A stretch of 64,000 nt of DNA from positions 3,286,001 to 3,350,000 of the forward strand of contig NZ_CP037952.1 in the NCBI RefSeq assembly GCF_004358345.1, given 5' to 3'. The DNA comes from Parashewanella spongiae. GTDB taxonomy: Bacteria > Pseudomonadota > Gammaproteobacteria > Enterobacterales > Shewanellaceae. The notes below the pieces were generated by a model, which saw only the letters and a list, made by a program, of their open reading frames with translations, had not been told where the DNA came from and did not search any database. Positions 45,730 to 54,677 of the stretch are shown one piece after another. The position numbers were made by a program, and so were the translations under genes. Positions within the stretch are counted from its first letter, which is position 1. Every line of letters starts with the position of its first letter.

Positions 45730-47496
45730 CTAGTAGGTACGTTTTACAGGCGGAAATGCTTCACGAGTTACAGGAGACATATTTACATCACGACGCCCCA
45801 TTGACTCAGATACTGGATCAAACATGCTGTGACATAACCAATTTTCATCATCACGATCTAAGTAATCTTCGCGAGAATGAGCGCCACGGCTTTCAGTACG
45901 GAAGTTAGCTGCATAGGCCGTTGCAATTGCTGTCGCCATTAAGTTATCTAACTCTAAGCATTCAATTCTTTGTGTATTGAACTCTTGAGAATTATCAGAC
46001 AATTTTGCATTCGCTAAACGCTCACGAATCGACTTAAGTTCTTTAAGACCTTCAGCCATTGAGTCGCCGCTACGGAAAACAGAGAAATTCAACTGCATAC
46101 ACAATTGCAGGTCCTTTTTAATTTGGACCGGATCTTCACCATCTTTATTACTTTCCCAGCGATTTAAACGAGCTAATGATGCAGAGATATGTTCATCTAA
46201 AGCAGCTTTCGGATCCGCTGTAGCATCAAGTGCTTTACCCAAATGCTGTCCGGCTGCACGACCAAATACCACTAAATCTAATAATGAGTTACCACCAAGG
46301 CGATTTGCACCATGTACTGATACACAAGCAATCTCTCCGACCGCGAATAAACCAATAATATCTTCTTCAGTTCCGTCTTCTTTTTGACGAATTACTTGAC
46401 CACTCACTTTAGTAGGTAATCCGCCCATCATATAGTGACAAGTCGGTAATACAGGTATTGGACCATCAGCTGGATCAATATGCGCAAATGTCCGTGATAA
46501 CTCACAAACACCAGGAAGACGAGCTTCAAGTGTTTCTTTGCCCAAATGATCCAATTTCAATAAACAATGTGGACCAAGAGGTCCGTCAAGGCCGCGACCT
46601 TCACGAATTTCAGTCATCATCGAACGAGCAACTACGTCCCGTGATGCGAGATCTTTTGCATTAGGCGCATAACGCTCCATGAAGCGTTCGCCATCTTTAT
46701 TTAAAAGATAACCACCTTCACCACGACACCCTTCAGTTACAAGTACACCAGCGCCCGCAATACCTGTTGGGTGGAATTGCCACATTTCCATATCTTGCAT
46801 TTGCACGCCTGCACGCATCGCCATACCAACACCGTCACCAGTATTGATGTGAGCATTAGTCGTAGAAGCAAATATACGTCCTGCGCCACCCGTCGCCAAA
46901 ACTGTCGCCTTCGATTTAAAGTATACAATTTCGCCAGTTTCGATATCCAAAGCCGTACAACCAACAATTGCACCGTCTTCATTTTTCACAAGATCTAATG
47001 CATACCATTCAGAAAAGACTTGAGTCTTATTTTTTACATTCTGCTGGTATAAACAATGTAACAATGCGTGACCTGTACGATCCGCTGCTGCGGCTGTACG
47101 AGCCGCTTGCTCGCCACCGAAATTACGTGATTGCCCACCAAATGGTCTTTGGTAAATGGTTCCGTTTTCAAAACGTGAAAATGGTAAACCCATGTGTTCC
47201 AATTCAATAACTGCTTCTGGGCCAGTTTGACACATGTATTCAATAGCATCTTGGTCTCCAATAAAATCAGAGCCCTTCACGGTATCGTACATGTGTTCTT
47301 CCCAGTTATCTTCGTGAGCATTACCTAACGCAACGGTAATCCCACCTTGAGCAGAAACGGTATGTGAACGAGTTGGAAATACTTTAGATAATAAAGCACA
47401 GCTTTTGCCTTCTTTAGATATCTGCAAAGCAGCGCGCATACCTGCACCACCTGCACCAATAACTACAGCATCAAATTCGCGTACTGGAATACTCAC
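45730..47496 (-). CDS. sdhA: Succinate dehydrogenase flavoprotein subunit
   Basis: 588 residues. Oxidises succinate to fumarate. The FAD-binding Rossmann motif is [15 protein letters not shown], the covalent FAD-His is His 45 in [11 protein letters not shown], and the active-site region includes [15 protein letters not shown] and the substrate-binding RLGGNSLLD. The start codon is GTG (47496), immediately after the sdhD stop with no gap, so translation is probably coupled. Confidence 0.97.
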   Translation of the reverse strand: MSIPVREFDAVVIGAGGAGMRAALQISKEGKSCALLSKVFPTRSHTVSAQGGITVALGNAHEDNWEEHMYDTVKGSDFIGDQDAIEYMCQTGPEAVIELEHMGLPFSRFENGTIYQRPFGGQSRNFGGEQAARTAAAADRTGHALLHCLYQQNVKNKTQVFSEWYALDLVKNEDGAIVGCTALDIETGEIVYFKSKATVLATGGAGRIFASTTNAHINTGDGVGMAMRAGVQMQDMEMWQFHPTGIAGAGVLVTEGCRGEGGYLLNKDGERFMERYAPNAKDLASRDVVARSMMTEIREGRGLDGPLGPHCLLKLDHLGKETLEARLPGVCELSRTFAHIDPADGPIPVLPTCHYMMGGLPTKVSGQVIRQKEDGTEEDIIGLFAVGEIACVSVHGANRLGGNSLLDLVVFGRAAGQHLGKALDATADPKAALDEHISASLARLNRWESNKDGEDPVQIKKDLQLCMQLNFSVFRSGDSMAEGLKELKSIRERLANAKLSDNSQEFNTQRIECLELDNLMATAIATAYAANFRTESRGAHSREDYLDRDDENWLCHSMFDPVSESMGRRDVNMSPVTREAFPPVKRTY

Positions 47497-47844
47497 TTAC
47501 ACACCCCACACTATAAATATGCCTGCCGCTAAATATGCAAAAACGGTCACGACAAAAACAAACTGTAAACCACCACGCAAAGCTGCGCACTTCACATAAT
47601 CAGTCAAAACTTGCCATACACCAATCCAAACGTGTATCAATAAAGCAATCAAAGTGATTAAGGTAAACACCTTCATCGCTAAGGTACTATATAAGCCAGA
47701 CCAAACTTCATAAGTCATTGGTGAATTGCAAGCAAAAAAGCCTGCTAAAAACAGTGTGTAACAAGCAAGAATTATTGCGCTTGCTCGCAGTAAAATATAA
47801 TCATGGACGCCACTACGTCCAAAACTTGCTGCATTTGTTACCAT
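47497..47844 (-). CDS. sdhD: Succinate dehydrogenase membrane anchor subunit D
   Basis: 115 residues with three transmembrane helices. Heme b/quinone region LIHVWIGVWQVLTDYVK and C-terminus IFIVWGV match the family. Starts MVTNAASFGRSGVHD at 47844, overlapping the end of sdhC by 7 bases (ATGGTAA). The longer open frame upstream is only the overlap with sdhC. Confidence 0.95.
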   Translation of the reverse strand: MVTNAASFGRSGVHDYILLRASAIILACYTLFLAGFFACNSPMTYEVWSGLYSTLAMKVFTLITLIALLIHVWIGVWQVLTDYVKCAALRGGLQFVFVVTVFAYLAAGIFIVWGV

Positions 47845-48233
47845 ACCCACATCCCCACAAAAATAGAAACAGCAATAGTTAACACGAAAGAAATTTTGGC
47901 TGACAATAAACCAGACTGTAATTCTTCCCATCGACCGCTATCCATAATTAAATGGCGAATACCAACAATAAGGTGGTAACTCAACGCGGTTAAAATTCCC
48001 CAAATCACGAATTTGGCAATTGGATTGTCAAAACAAGATTTTAGGTCGCTGAAACTTTCTGCAGATGTTAACGATGAGTTAAGCATCCATAAGAGGATAC
48101 CCATGGCAAACAACATAATAACACCGGAAATTCGGTGAAGAATTGACGCAATCGCTGTAGCAGGAAAGCGGATTTTAGGTAGATCTAAATGGACAGGTCT
48201 TTGCTTTTTCACGTTCTGCTCACTCAGCTCCAT
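47838..48233 (-). CDS. sdhC: Succinate dehydrogenase cytochrome b556 subunit C
   Basis: 131 residues, three transmembrane helices. Signature words RPVHLDLPKIRFPATAIASI, SILHRISGV and the heme-ligand helix LSYHLIVGIRHLIMD are visible. The start MELSEQNVKKQRPV at 48233 fits the family; the frame is open 31 codons further upstream. First gene of the sdhCDAB-sucABCD cluster, divergent from gltA. Confidence 0.95.
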   Translation of the reverse strand: MELSEQNVKKQRPVHLDLPKIRFPATAIASILHRISGVIMLFAMGILLWMLNSSLTSAESFSDLKSCFDNPIAKFVIWGILTALSYHLIVGIRHLIMDSGRWEELQSGLLSAKISFVLTIAVSIFVGMWVW

Positions 48234-48650
48234 TGAGCATCTTTTTATGTAAATGACAGTAATGTTAAATAACAATTTTGCACTATTCAGGTATAGTTCA
48301 AAATTGATACTCAAGCAAAAATACATATCATTTCAAATTATGGCTCATTCTGAAGCTATTAATTTCACGGATAGAAATCACACTCGAAGTATAACTATTT
48401 AATGGCTCTTTAAAGCCGTTGCAAAGTATACTCGTGGCAAAAGTCAAATACAAACATCACAGAACGCAAATTATATTTTTTTGCTTATTTTGCTGCCATT
48501 TGCAGCTTTGTCACGAATTATTGATACAAAAAACCTGAATTTGTAACTTTTAAACGGTTATTTAAGTTGGAACTTGCGTTACAATAACTGTAAAGTAGTG
48601 GCCTTTTTATATGTCACTCTCACACAAGAATGAAGTAAGGAGAACGGGGT
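48234..48650. promoter_or_regulatory. Divergent promoter region of sdhC and gltA
   Basis: 417 bp without coding potential. It must hold the promoters for sdhCDAB (leftward) and gltA (rightward). TACAAT at 48580-48585 is a candidate -10 for gltA, with only a poor -35 (GTTATT, 17 bp upstream). No clear CRP, ArcA or Fnr site was identified by eye. Confidence 0.5.
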
Positions 48651-49937
48651 ATGGCTGATATTAAAGCCAATTTGAACTTACCGGGAAATGATTCGATTGA
48701 ACTGCCTGTAAAACAGGGTTCTGAAGGTTTTGACGTAATAGATATCAGTAAATTAGGCTCTAAGGGCTATTTTACTTTTGACCCTGGTTTTTTGGCAACG
48801 GCGTCATGCGAATCAGCAATTACCTACATTGACGGCGGGAAAGGTATTCTTTTACATCGCGGTTATCCAATTGATCAGCTTGCAATAGACTCTGATTATT
48901 TAGATGTGTGTTACTTACTGTTAAATGGCGAACTACCTAATAAAGAACAACACGATAAGTTTGTTTCTATGGTAAAAAACCATACTATGGTAAATGAACA
49001 GCTTGCCTCTTTTTACAAAGGTTTCCGCCGTGATGCACACCCTATGGCAATGCTTTGTGGTGTAACTGGCGCACTTGCTGCTTTCTATCAAGATTCTCTT
49101 GATGTAAACGATGAAAGACATCGTGAAATCGCAGCTTATCGCTTAATTTCTAAAATGCCTACTATGGCAGCTATGTGTTACAAATATTCAATGGGCCAAC
49201 CATTTGTTTATCCTCGTAACGATTTAAGCTACGCTGGTAACTTCTTAAGCATGATGTTTTCTGTTCCATGTGAAGAGTATAAAGTTAACCCAATCGTCGA
49301 GCGTGCAATTGATCGTATTTTTGTACTTCATGCCGATCATGAACAAAATGCATCTACATCTACCGTTCGTTTAGCAGGTTCTTCTGGTGCAAACCCGTTT
49401 GCATGTATAGCTGCTGGTATTGCATCACTTTGGGGGCCTGCTCATGGTGGTGCTAACGAAGCTTGTTTGAACATGCTCGAAGAAATCGGCAGCGTTGACC
49501 GAATTCCTGAGTTCATTGCTAAAGCCAAAGACAAAGCAGATCCATTCCGCCTAATGGGCTTTGGCCATCGTGTATATAAAAACTTTGATCCTCGTGCCAA
49601 AGTAATGCGCGAAACCTGTCATGAAGTGCTGAATGAATTAAATGTACAAGACCCACTACTTGATGTAGCTATGGAACTTGAACGCATTGCTCTTGAAGAC
49701 GAGTATTTTGTATCGAAGAAGCTATACCCGAATGTTGACTTCTACTCTGGTATTATCATGAAAGCTATTGGTATCCCAACTAGCATGTTTACAGTGATGT
49801 TTGCCCTTGCTCGTACCGTTGGTTGGATTGCTCACTGGAAAGAAATGCTAGACATGCCTGGCCATAAGATCAGTCGCCCTCGTCAGCTTTATACAGGTGA
49901 AAAGCGTCGTGAGTTTGTGAGCTTAGAAAAGCGTTAA
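48651..49937 (+). CDS. gltA: Citrate synthase (type II, hexameric)
   Basis: 428 residues. Condenses oxaloacetate and acetyl-CoA, the entry step of the TCA cycle. The catalytic residues lie in [25 protein letters not shown] and [14 protein letters not shown]. The N-terminal extension and length fit the NADH-regulated hexameric enzymes of gammaproteobacteria. AAGGAG precedes the ATG. Transcribed away from sdhC and closed by a strong terminator. Confidence 0.97.
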   Translation: MADIKANLNLPGNDSIELPVKQGSEGFDVIDISKLGSKGYFTFDPGFLATASCESAITYIDGGKGILLHRGYPIDQLAIDSDYLDVCYLLLNGELPNKEQHDKFVSMVKNHTMVNEQLASFYKGFRRDAHPMAMLCGVTGALAAFYQDSLDVNDERHREIAAYRLISKMPTMAAMCYKYSMGQPFVYPRNDLSYAGNFLSMMFSVPCEEYKVNPIVERAIDRIFVLHADHEQNASTSTVRLAGSSGANPFACIAAGIASLWGPAHGGANEACLNMLEEIGSVDRIPEFIAKAKDKADPFRLMGFGHRVYKNFDPRAKVMRETCHEVLNELNVQDPLLDVAMELERIALEDEYFVSKKLYPNVDFYSGIIMKAIGIPTSMFTVMFALARTVGWIAHWKEMLDMPGHKISRPRQLYTGEKRREFVSLEKR

Positions 49938-49960
49938 TTATTTTTATATTCAGGTGTTTA

Positions 49961-49990
49961 AAACCCTATTCCATTGAATAGGGTTTTTTT
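49961..49990 (+). terminator. Terminator of gltA
   Basis: AAACCCTATTC and GAATAGGGTTT form a stem with loop CATT and run into seven T, 23 bp after the gltA stop. Confidence 0.9.
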
Positions 49991-50102
49991 GTATAAAACC
50001 TCACCACACAAATCAATTGTTACTTATATGATATAAAAAAGTTCAAATTTTGTGATATTGTCGATCCGTAATTTTCAATTAAAACAAAAAAAAGGATTTA
50101 TA

Positions 50103-52838
50103 ATGAATTCAGTGCTGCGAACAAAAAGACACTTACTCGCTGTTCTACTGTCTGTTGGAAGTTTTTCATTTTCATCATTGGCTGCGACAGAAGTAACAAA
50201 CGTTGAAGGCATCAGTGAGTATAAACTCGATAATGGATTAAAAGTTTTACTTTTCCCGGATCAAACAAAAGAAACGGTTACTGTAAACATTACCTATCAA
50301 GTCGGTTCTAAACATGAAAATTATGGTGAAACTGGGATGGCTCACCTTCTAGAGCATCTCGTATTTAAAGGCACACCTAAACATCCTGATATCCCTGCTG
50401 AATTAAGTAGCCATGGTGCTCGCCCTAACGGTACCACTTGGACAGATCGCACTAATTACTATGAAACATTCGCAGCAACTGAAGAAAACATAAACTGGGC
50501 TTTAGACATGGAAGCTGACCGTATGGTTAATTCTTTCATAGCTAAAAAAGACTTAGACAGCGAAATGACTGTTGTTCGTAATGAATTTGAGCGCGGTGAA
50601 AATAGCCCATTCCGAATTACGCTTCAGCAAATGTTAGCAGGCTCATACACATGGCATAATTATGGTAAATCCACTATTGGTGCGAAATCAGACCTAGAAA
50701 ATGTCTCTATTGATCGCTTAAAAGGCTTTTATAAAAAATATTACCAACCCGATAATGCGACATTAACAGTTGCAGGGAAGTTTGAACCAAAAACAATGCT
50801 AGCCAAAATCGAAAAAAACTTTGCCAGCATCCAAAAACCAACTCGTATTATTGAACCGCTTTATACTCAAGATCCTGCTCAAGATGGCGAACGCACTGTG
50901 ACAGTTCGACGTGTAGGTGACGTTCAATTAATCGGAAGTCTATATCATATTCCTGCAGGTTCTCATGAAGATTTTGCCGCCATTAATGTATTAAGCGAGA
51001 TCCTGTCATCTACTCCAAACGGCCGTCTGTATAAAAAACTTGTTGAAAATAAACTGGCAACAAGTGCATTTGGTTTTAATTTTCAATGGCAGGAGCCCGG
51101 TGTAGCTATCTTTATGGCTGAAGTTGATAAGTCAGCTGATTTAAATGCCGCTAAGAAGGCACTCTTATTAACATTAGAGAATGTGACCCAAAAACCAATT
51201 ACTGCTGAAGAAGTTGAAGATGCCAAACGTGCAATCCTCAAAAACTTTAAACTCTCATTTAACTCCTCTGAAGATATAGCACTTGAATTGAGTGAGTGGA
51301 TAGGTATGGGCGACTGGCGTTTGCTTTTCTTAAATAGAGATCGCACTGAAAAAGTTACTGCAGCAGATGTTCAACGCGTAGCGAATAAATACCTAACTCG
51401 TAATAACCGTACCTTAGGCCAATTCATCCCTGCAGATAAACCTGAACGAGTTGAAATTCCACAGGTTACAGCTAATGACGTTGCTTTGATGGTTAAAGGC
51501 TATAAAGGTCGTGCTCAAATATCTCAAGGTGAAGCTTTTGACCCATCTCAAGACAACATCAATAGTAGAACGGAAACGATTACATTAAAATCAGGTGTTG
51601 AAGTTTCGCTTTTACAGAAAAAGACTCGTGGCGAATCTGTTGTAGTTGCGATTAATAGCCAAATGGGTGATTTAGACAGCTTATTTAATAAAAACACTAT
51701 TGGTGATGCTGTTGGCAGCATGTTAATGCGTGGAACTGAACGCTTAACTCGTGAAGAACTGAAACAAGCATTTGATAAACTCGAAGCTTCAGTTCGTATT
51801 GGCGCTGGTAGTGAATCATCTTACGCAAGAGTAGAAACAACTAAAGCTAACTTAAATGCAACCTTGCAACTTGTGGCCGAAGTTTTCAAGACACCAGCCT
51901 TTTCAGCAAAAGAGTTCGATCTTTATAAAGGTCAACTAAAAGTAGCGATTGAGCAAAACTTGCAAGATCCACAAAGCCTTGCTTTTAACGCATACAGTCG
52001 TCTTCAAAGCCCATACAAGAAAGGACACCCAAATTACGTTGCTACTTTTGAAGAACAACTTGCGGCTATAGATAAGCTGACTCTAAAGCAACTTAAACAA
52101 TTTCACGAAAAGTTCTATGGTGCCAACAACATGCAAATTGCGGTTATTGGTGACTTCGATAAGAAATCAATAGTTAATGAGCTAGAGTCATTCACTACTG
52201 ATTGGTACAATAAGCAAAGCTATAGCCGTATTGGCAATCCTTATCAAAAACTAACCGCCGAAAACCTATCTTTTAACACCCCTGATAAAGAAAACGCTAC
52301 TTTCGTCGCTTCGCTAAGTATCCCTGTAGGCAGTCAAGACAAAGATGCCCCAGCGATGACAGTTGGTAATTACATTTTAGGTGGTGGATTCCTAAACAGT
52401 CGATTAGCTACTCGTTTACGTCAAAAAGATGGCTTAAGTTATGGAGCTGGTTCATTTATCAACATGAGTTCTTTCGATAAACGTGCTGCACTCGGTGCAT
52501 ATGCAATTTGTGCACCTCAAAACCTTGCAAAAGTAGAAATAGGATTCAAAGAAGTCATTGCTAAGGTATTGAAGGATGGCTTTACACAAGCCGAGCTTGA
52601 TGCCGCTAAGTCAGGCTTATTACAAAGCTATAAAGTAAGTCGTTCACAAGATAATGAACTTGTTGGTACGCTAGCGAGTAACTTGCGCTTAAATCGAAAC
52701 ATGAGTTTCAGCAAAGAGTATGAAAAAGCCATGTCTGAGCTAACCGTTGAACAGCTTAACAATACCTTTAGGAAATACGTAAAACTAGAAGACTTTAGCT
52801 TAATTCAAGCCGGTGATATGTCTAAAGTTGAAAAATAA
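50103..52838 (+). CDS. Secreted M16 (pitrilysin/insulinase) zinc metallopeptidase
   Basis: 911 residues from MNSVLRTKRHLLAVLL with a cleavable signal peptide ending near SSLAAT, so periplasmic. The zinc motif of the first M16 domain is H81-L-L-E-H85 (GMAHLLEHLVFKG), with the third ligand Glu in TVVRNEFERGENS. The second, catalytically silent M16 domain contains LSYGAGSFINMSSF-type sequence. Two M16 pairs in one chain give the clamshell that degrades peptides. AAGGA lies 8 nt before the ATG; the frame is open 17 codons upstream. Follows gltA but has its own leader region. Confidence 0.92.
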   Translation: MNSVLRTKRHLLAVLLSVGSFSFSSLAATEVTNVEGISEYKLDNGLKVLLFPDQTKETVTVNITYQVGSKHENYGETGMAHLLEHLVFKGTPKHPDIPAELSSHGARPNGTTWTDRTNYYETFAATEENINWALDMEADRMVNSFIAKKDLDSEMTVVRNEFERGENSPFRITLQQMLAGSYTWHNYGKSTIGAKSDLENVSIDRLKGFYKKYYQPDNATLTVAGKFEPKTMLAKIEKNFASIQKPTRIIEPLYTQDPAQDGERTVTVRRVGDVQLIGSLYHIPAGSHEDFAAINVLSEILSSTPNGRLYKKLVENKLATSAFGFNFQWQEPGVAIFMAEVDKSADLNAAKKALLLTLENVTQKPITAEEVEDAKRAILKNFKLSFNSSEDIALELSEWIGMGDWRLLFLNRDRTEKVTAADVQRVANKYLTRNNRTLGQFIPADKPERVEIPQVTANDVALMVKGYKGRAQISQGEAFDPSQDNINSRTETITLKSGVEVSLLQKKTRGESVVVAINSQMGDLDSLFNKNTIGDAVGSMLMRGTERLTREELKQAFDKLEASVRIGAGSESSYARVETTKANLNATLQLVAEVFKTPAFSAKEFDLYKGQLKVAIEQNLQDPQSLAFNAYSRLQSPYKKGHPNYVATFEEQLAAIDKLTLKQLKQFHEKFYGANNMQIAVIGDFDKKSIVNELESFTTDWYNKQSYSRIGNPYQKLTAENLSFNTPDKENATFVASLSIPVGSQDKDAPAMTVGNYILGGGFLNSRLATRLRQKDGLSYGAGSFINMSSFDKRAALGAYAICAPQNLAKVEIGFKEVIAKVLKDGFTQAELDAAKSGLLQSYKVSRSQDNELVGTLASNLRLNRNMSFSKEYEKAMSELTVEQLNNTFRKYVKLEDFSLIQAGDMSKVEK

Positions 52839-52860
52839 TACCTTAGAGATTTAACCCTTA

Positions 52861-52898
52861 TAAAAAAAAGTCTGAGATAACACTCAGGCTTTTTTTTA
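52861..52898 (+). terminator. Terminator of the M16 peptidase gene
   Basis: AAAAAAAGTCTGAG pairs imperfectly with CTCAGGCTTTTTTTT; A-rich before and T-rich after the stem. Confidence 0.85.
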
Positions 52899-53028
52899 TC
52901 TGCGGTAGCTCAGAGCTCGTACAATATAAGTTGTAGTAATACCTGTCCAACTAGTCTCATAAAAATCGAGTTCGAAATCGCATAGTTTGAAATATTTGAC
53001 CCTGAATAAATCAATTGGGAGCATTCAT

Positions 53029-53291
53029 CCTAAATAAATCGATTAGGAGCGTTCATATACGCAGAAAAAATTACTGATAGCAAGGCATGAATAGCTGCAA
53101 GTAGTGGTTACCGACATACAAAACTGTCGTTATTTCGTTTCTACTTGCAAAATTTATAACGCAGCTAGCGGCGATTTTGGCAAGTATATGAATGTTCAGC
53201 ACTCACCTGATGAGTAAATTCCGATTATTTAACTTTGTATTTAACTTCAATAAGTTAAAGTTAAATAGTGCGTTTAACCGATTTATTTAGG
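53029..53291. mobile_element. MITE family E, copy 2, with an F insertion
   Basis: Ends CCTAAATAAATCGATTAGG and AACCGATTTATTTAGG; flanks TTCAT/TTTAT are nearly a 5-bp duplication. A 33-bp F mini-element (CGACATACAAAACTGTCG at about 53110-53140) sits where copy 1 has none. A truncated second end (CCTGAATAAATCAATTGGG, 53001-53028) abuts it on the left. Confidence 0.85.
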
Positions 53292-53306
53292 TTTATGTAA
53301 CAAGTT

Positions 53307-54242
53307 TCATTTTTGACTTAGAGGTTGAAAATCCTTTAAAACTGCAAATGCTTTTCCTAAGCTTCCTTGAAGATTGTCACATGATACTCTGTAAGCATAT
53401 TTATGTTCAAAAACAACATGCTCATAGAAATTACAAACAGATTGAAAACAATTAAAAGCATCCTTGATATTGGCATCTAATTCCTTTTTAGAGAACGGCT
53501 TACCATTGAGTCGTTTCGCTGTATTTTTAACTTTAATCCCTTCACGCTCAATTCTGACAACAAGATCCTCACTCGGCATTCCCTTCTGACTTTTTTTTGA
53601 GATTGCCGAAAATTCTGACGTTGATATTGGTTTAGAGCTAGGTGAAGTATCTACTTGGCATTCCTCGGATGCCGTATCACACGTTTTTTCTAATTCATTA
53701 GGAGAAGGTATATCACGCCAGTGAAAAAATGTTTCAGGAAGTTCAGCAGTATTGTCAGTTCGATAATACACAGCGCACCAATCTAAAAATGCAGTTAAAT
53801 ATTGAACTCTATTAGAAGACTCCAAATTTATCTTTTCTTCTTCCTTTAATTTATGTAACCAAACACAAAAGTCTGAATCAGTCTTGTAAAGAAATCGAAA
53901 AAGCTCCTCACTGTTCAGATTTTCAATTTGCTGGCTGTTCGACTTAATAAACTCTCTATAAAAACCAAGTTTTACAAACTCATTTCTATCAGAAACGCGA
54001 ACACTAATAACTTTGACGTACCTTACGTTTAAAAATAAATGATCCACGTTAAACAAACAAGCTCTAGATACTGCATCTTCTAAGGTAAGACGTTGTTTCG
54101 GTATTGCAGCTAATTCTTTACTTAGATTAATAGCTTCTGAGCGCGTAACTCTTCTAGCTCCGACATTATCAACCTTTTTAAGTCGAGGAGGTTCATAGTT
54201 ATAATCCTTATAAGGATTTATAGGGATATTTGTAGCGCTCAT
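53307..54242 (-). CDS. Orphan soluble protein (311 residues)
   Basis: No family recognised. Starts MSATNIPINPYKDYNYEPPR with GAGG 7 nt upstream. An N-terminal helical region (SEAINLSKELAAIPKQRLTL) is followed by an alpha-rich middle, a Ser/Thr/Glu-rich linker (about residues 185-215) and a helical C-terminal domain (SKKELDANIKDAFNCFQSVC). No signal peptide or membrane segment. It stands alone between MITE E2 and the E3/G2 nest, the typical setting of the orphan genes in this window. Confidence 0.65.
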   Translation of the reverse strand: MSATNIPINPYKDYNYEPPRLKKVDNVGARRVTRSEAINLSKELAAIPKQRLTLEDAVSRACLFNVDHLFLNVRYVKVISVRVSDRNEFVKLGFYREFIKSNSQQIENLNSEELFRFLYKTDSDFCVWLHKLKEEEKINLESSNRVQYLTAFLDWCAVYYRTDNTAELPETFFHWRDIPSPNELEKTCDTASEECQVDTSPSSKPISTSEFSAISKKSQKGMPSEDLVVRIEREGIKVKNTAKRLNGKPFSKKELDANIKDAFNCFQSVCNFYEHVVFEHKYAYRVSCDNLQGSLGKAFAVLKDFQPLSQK

Positions 54243-54333
54243 AAAAGCCTCATAGTGAAAGATTAATCACCAAAAGAATTTAACTTAATTAATAAGTTAA
54301 ATTTATTAATGTTACATTAAACCTCATTAATTA

Positions 54334-54606
54334 CTGAAATACAGTTTTGTATGTCGGTAGCCACTCCTTGCTGCTATTCATGCCTTGCTATCAGTAATTT
54401 TTTCTGCGTATATCTGACATTGCGCACACGGAATAGTTATGTGGTTAAGGCTGAATAAGAAATCACTTTTTATCTATATTTTACTTAGAATTAACCGATA
54501 TGAACATTTTCACAACGCAAAAGCGAGTAACCATTCATTAATTTTGGGTTTTTAATAGATGTGCTCAATATCAGGTATATGAACGCTCCCAACCGATTTA
54601 TTTAGG
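54334..54606. mobile_element. MITE family E, copy 3, partial, with G2 nested inside
   Basis: Inverted relative to copies 1 and 2. The right end CAACCGATTTATTTAGG is present; the left end is lost beyond an F fragment (CAGTTTTGTATGTCGG). The sequence TTTTCTGCGTATAT...TATATGAACGC is split by MITE G2 exactly at the TATAT present once in copy 1. Confidence 0.8.
54414..54575. mobile_element. MITE family G, copy 2, nested in E3
   Basis: Ends CTGACATTGCGCACA and ATGTGCTCAATATCAG, flanked by TATAT on both sides (54409-54413, 54576-54580). MITE E1 supplies the uninterrupted site. Confidence 0.85.
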
Positions 54607-54677
54607 TTGAAACAAAAGTTGTAGTCGAGTAAAAAATTATAAATAGAAAAAGGTTTTAAAAAATGCAAGATAATCAA

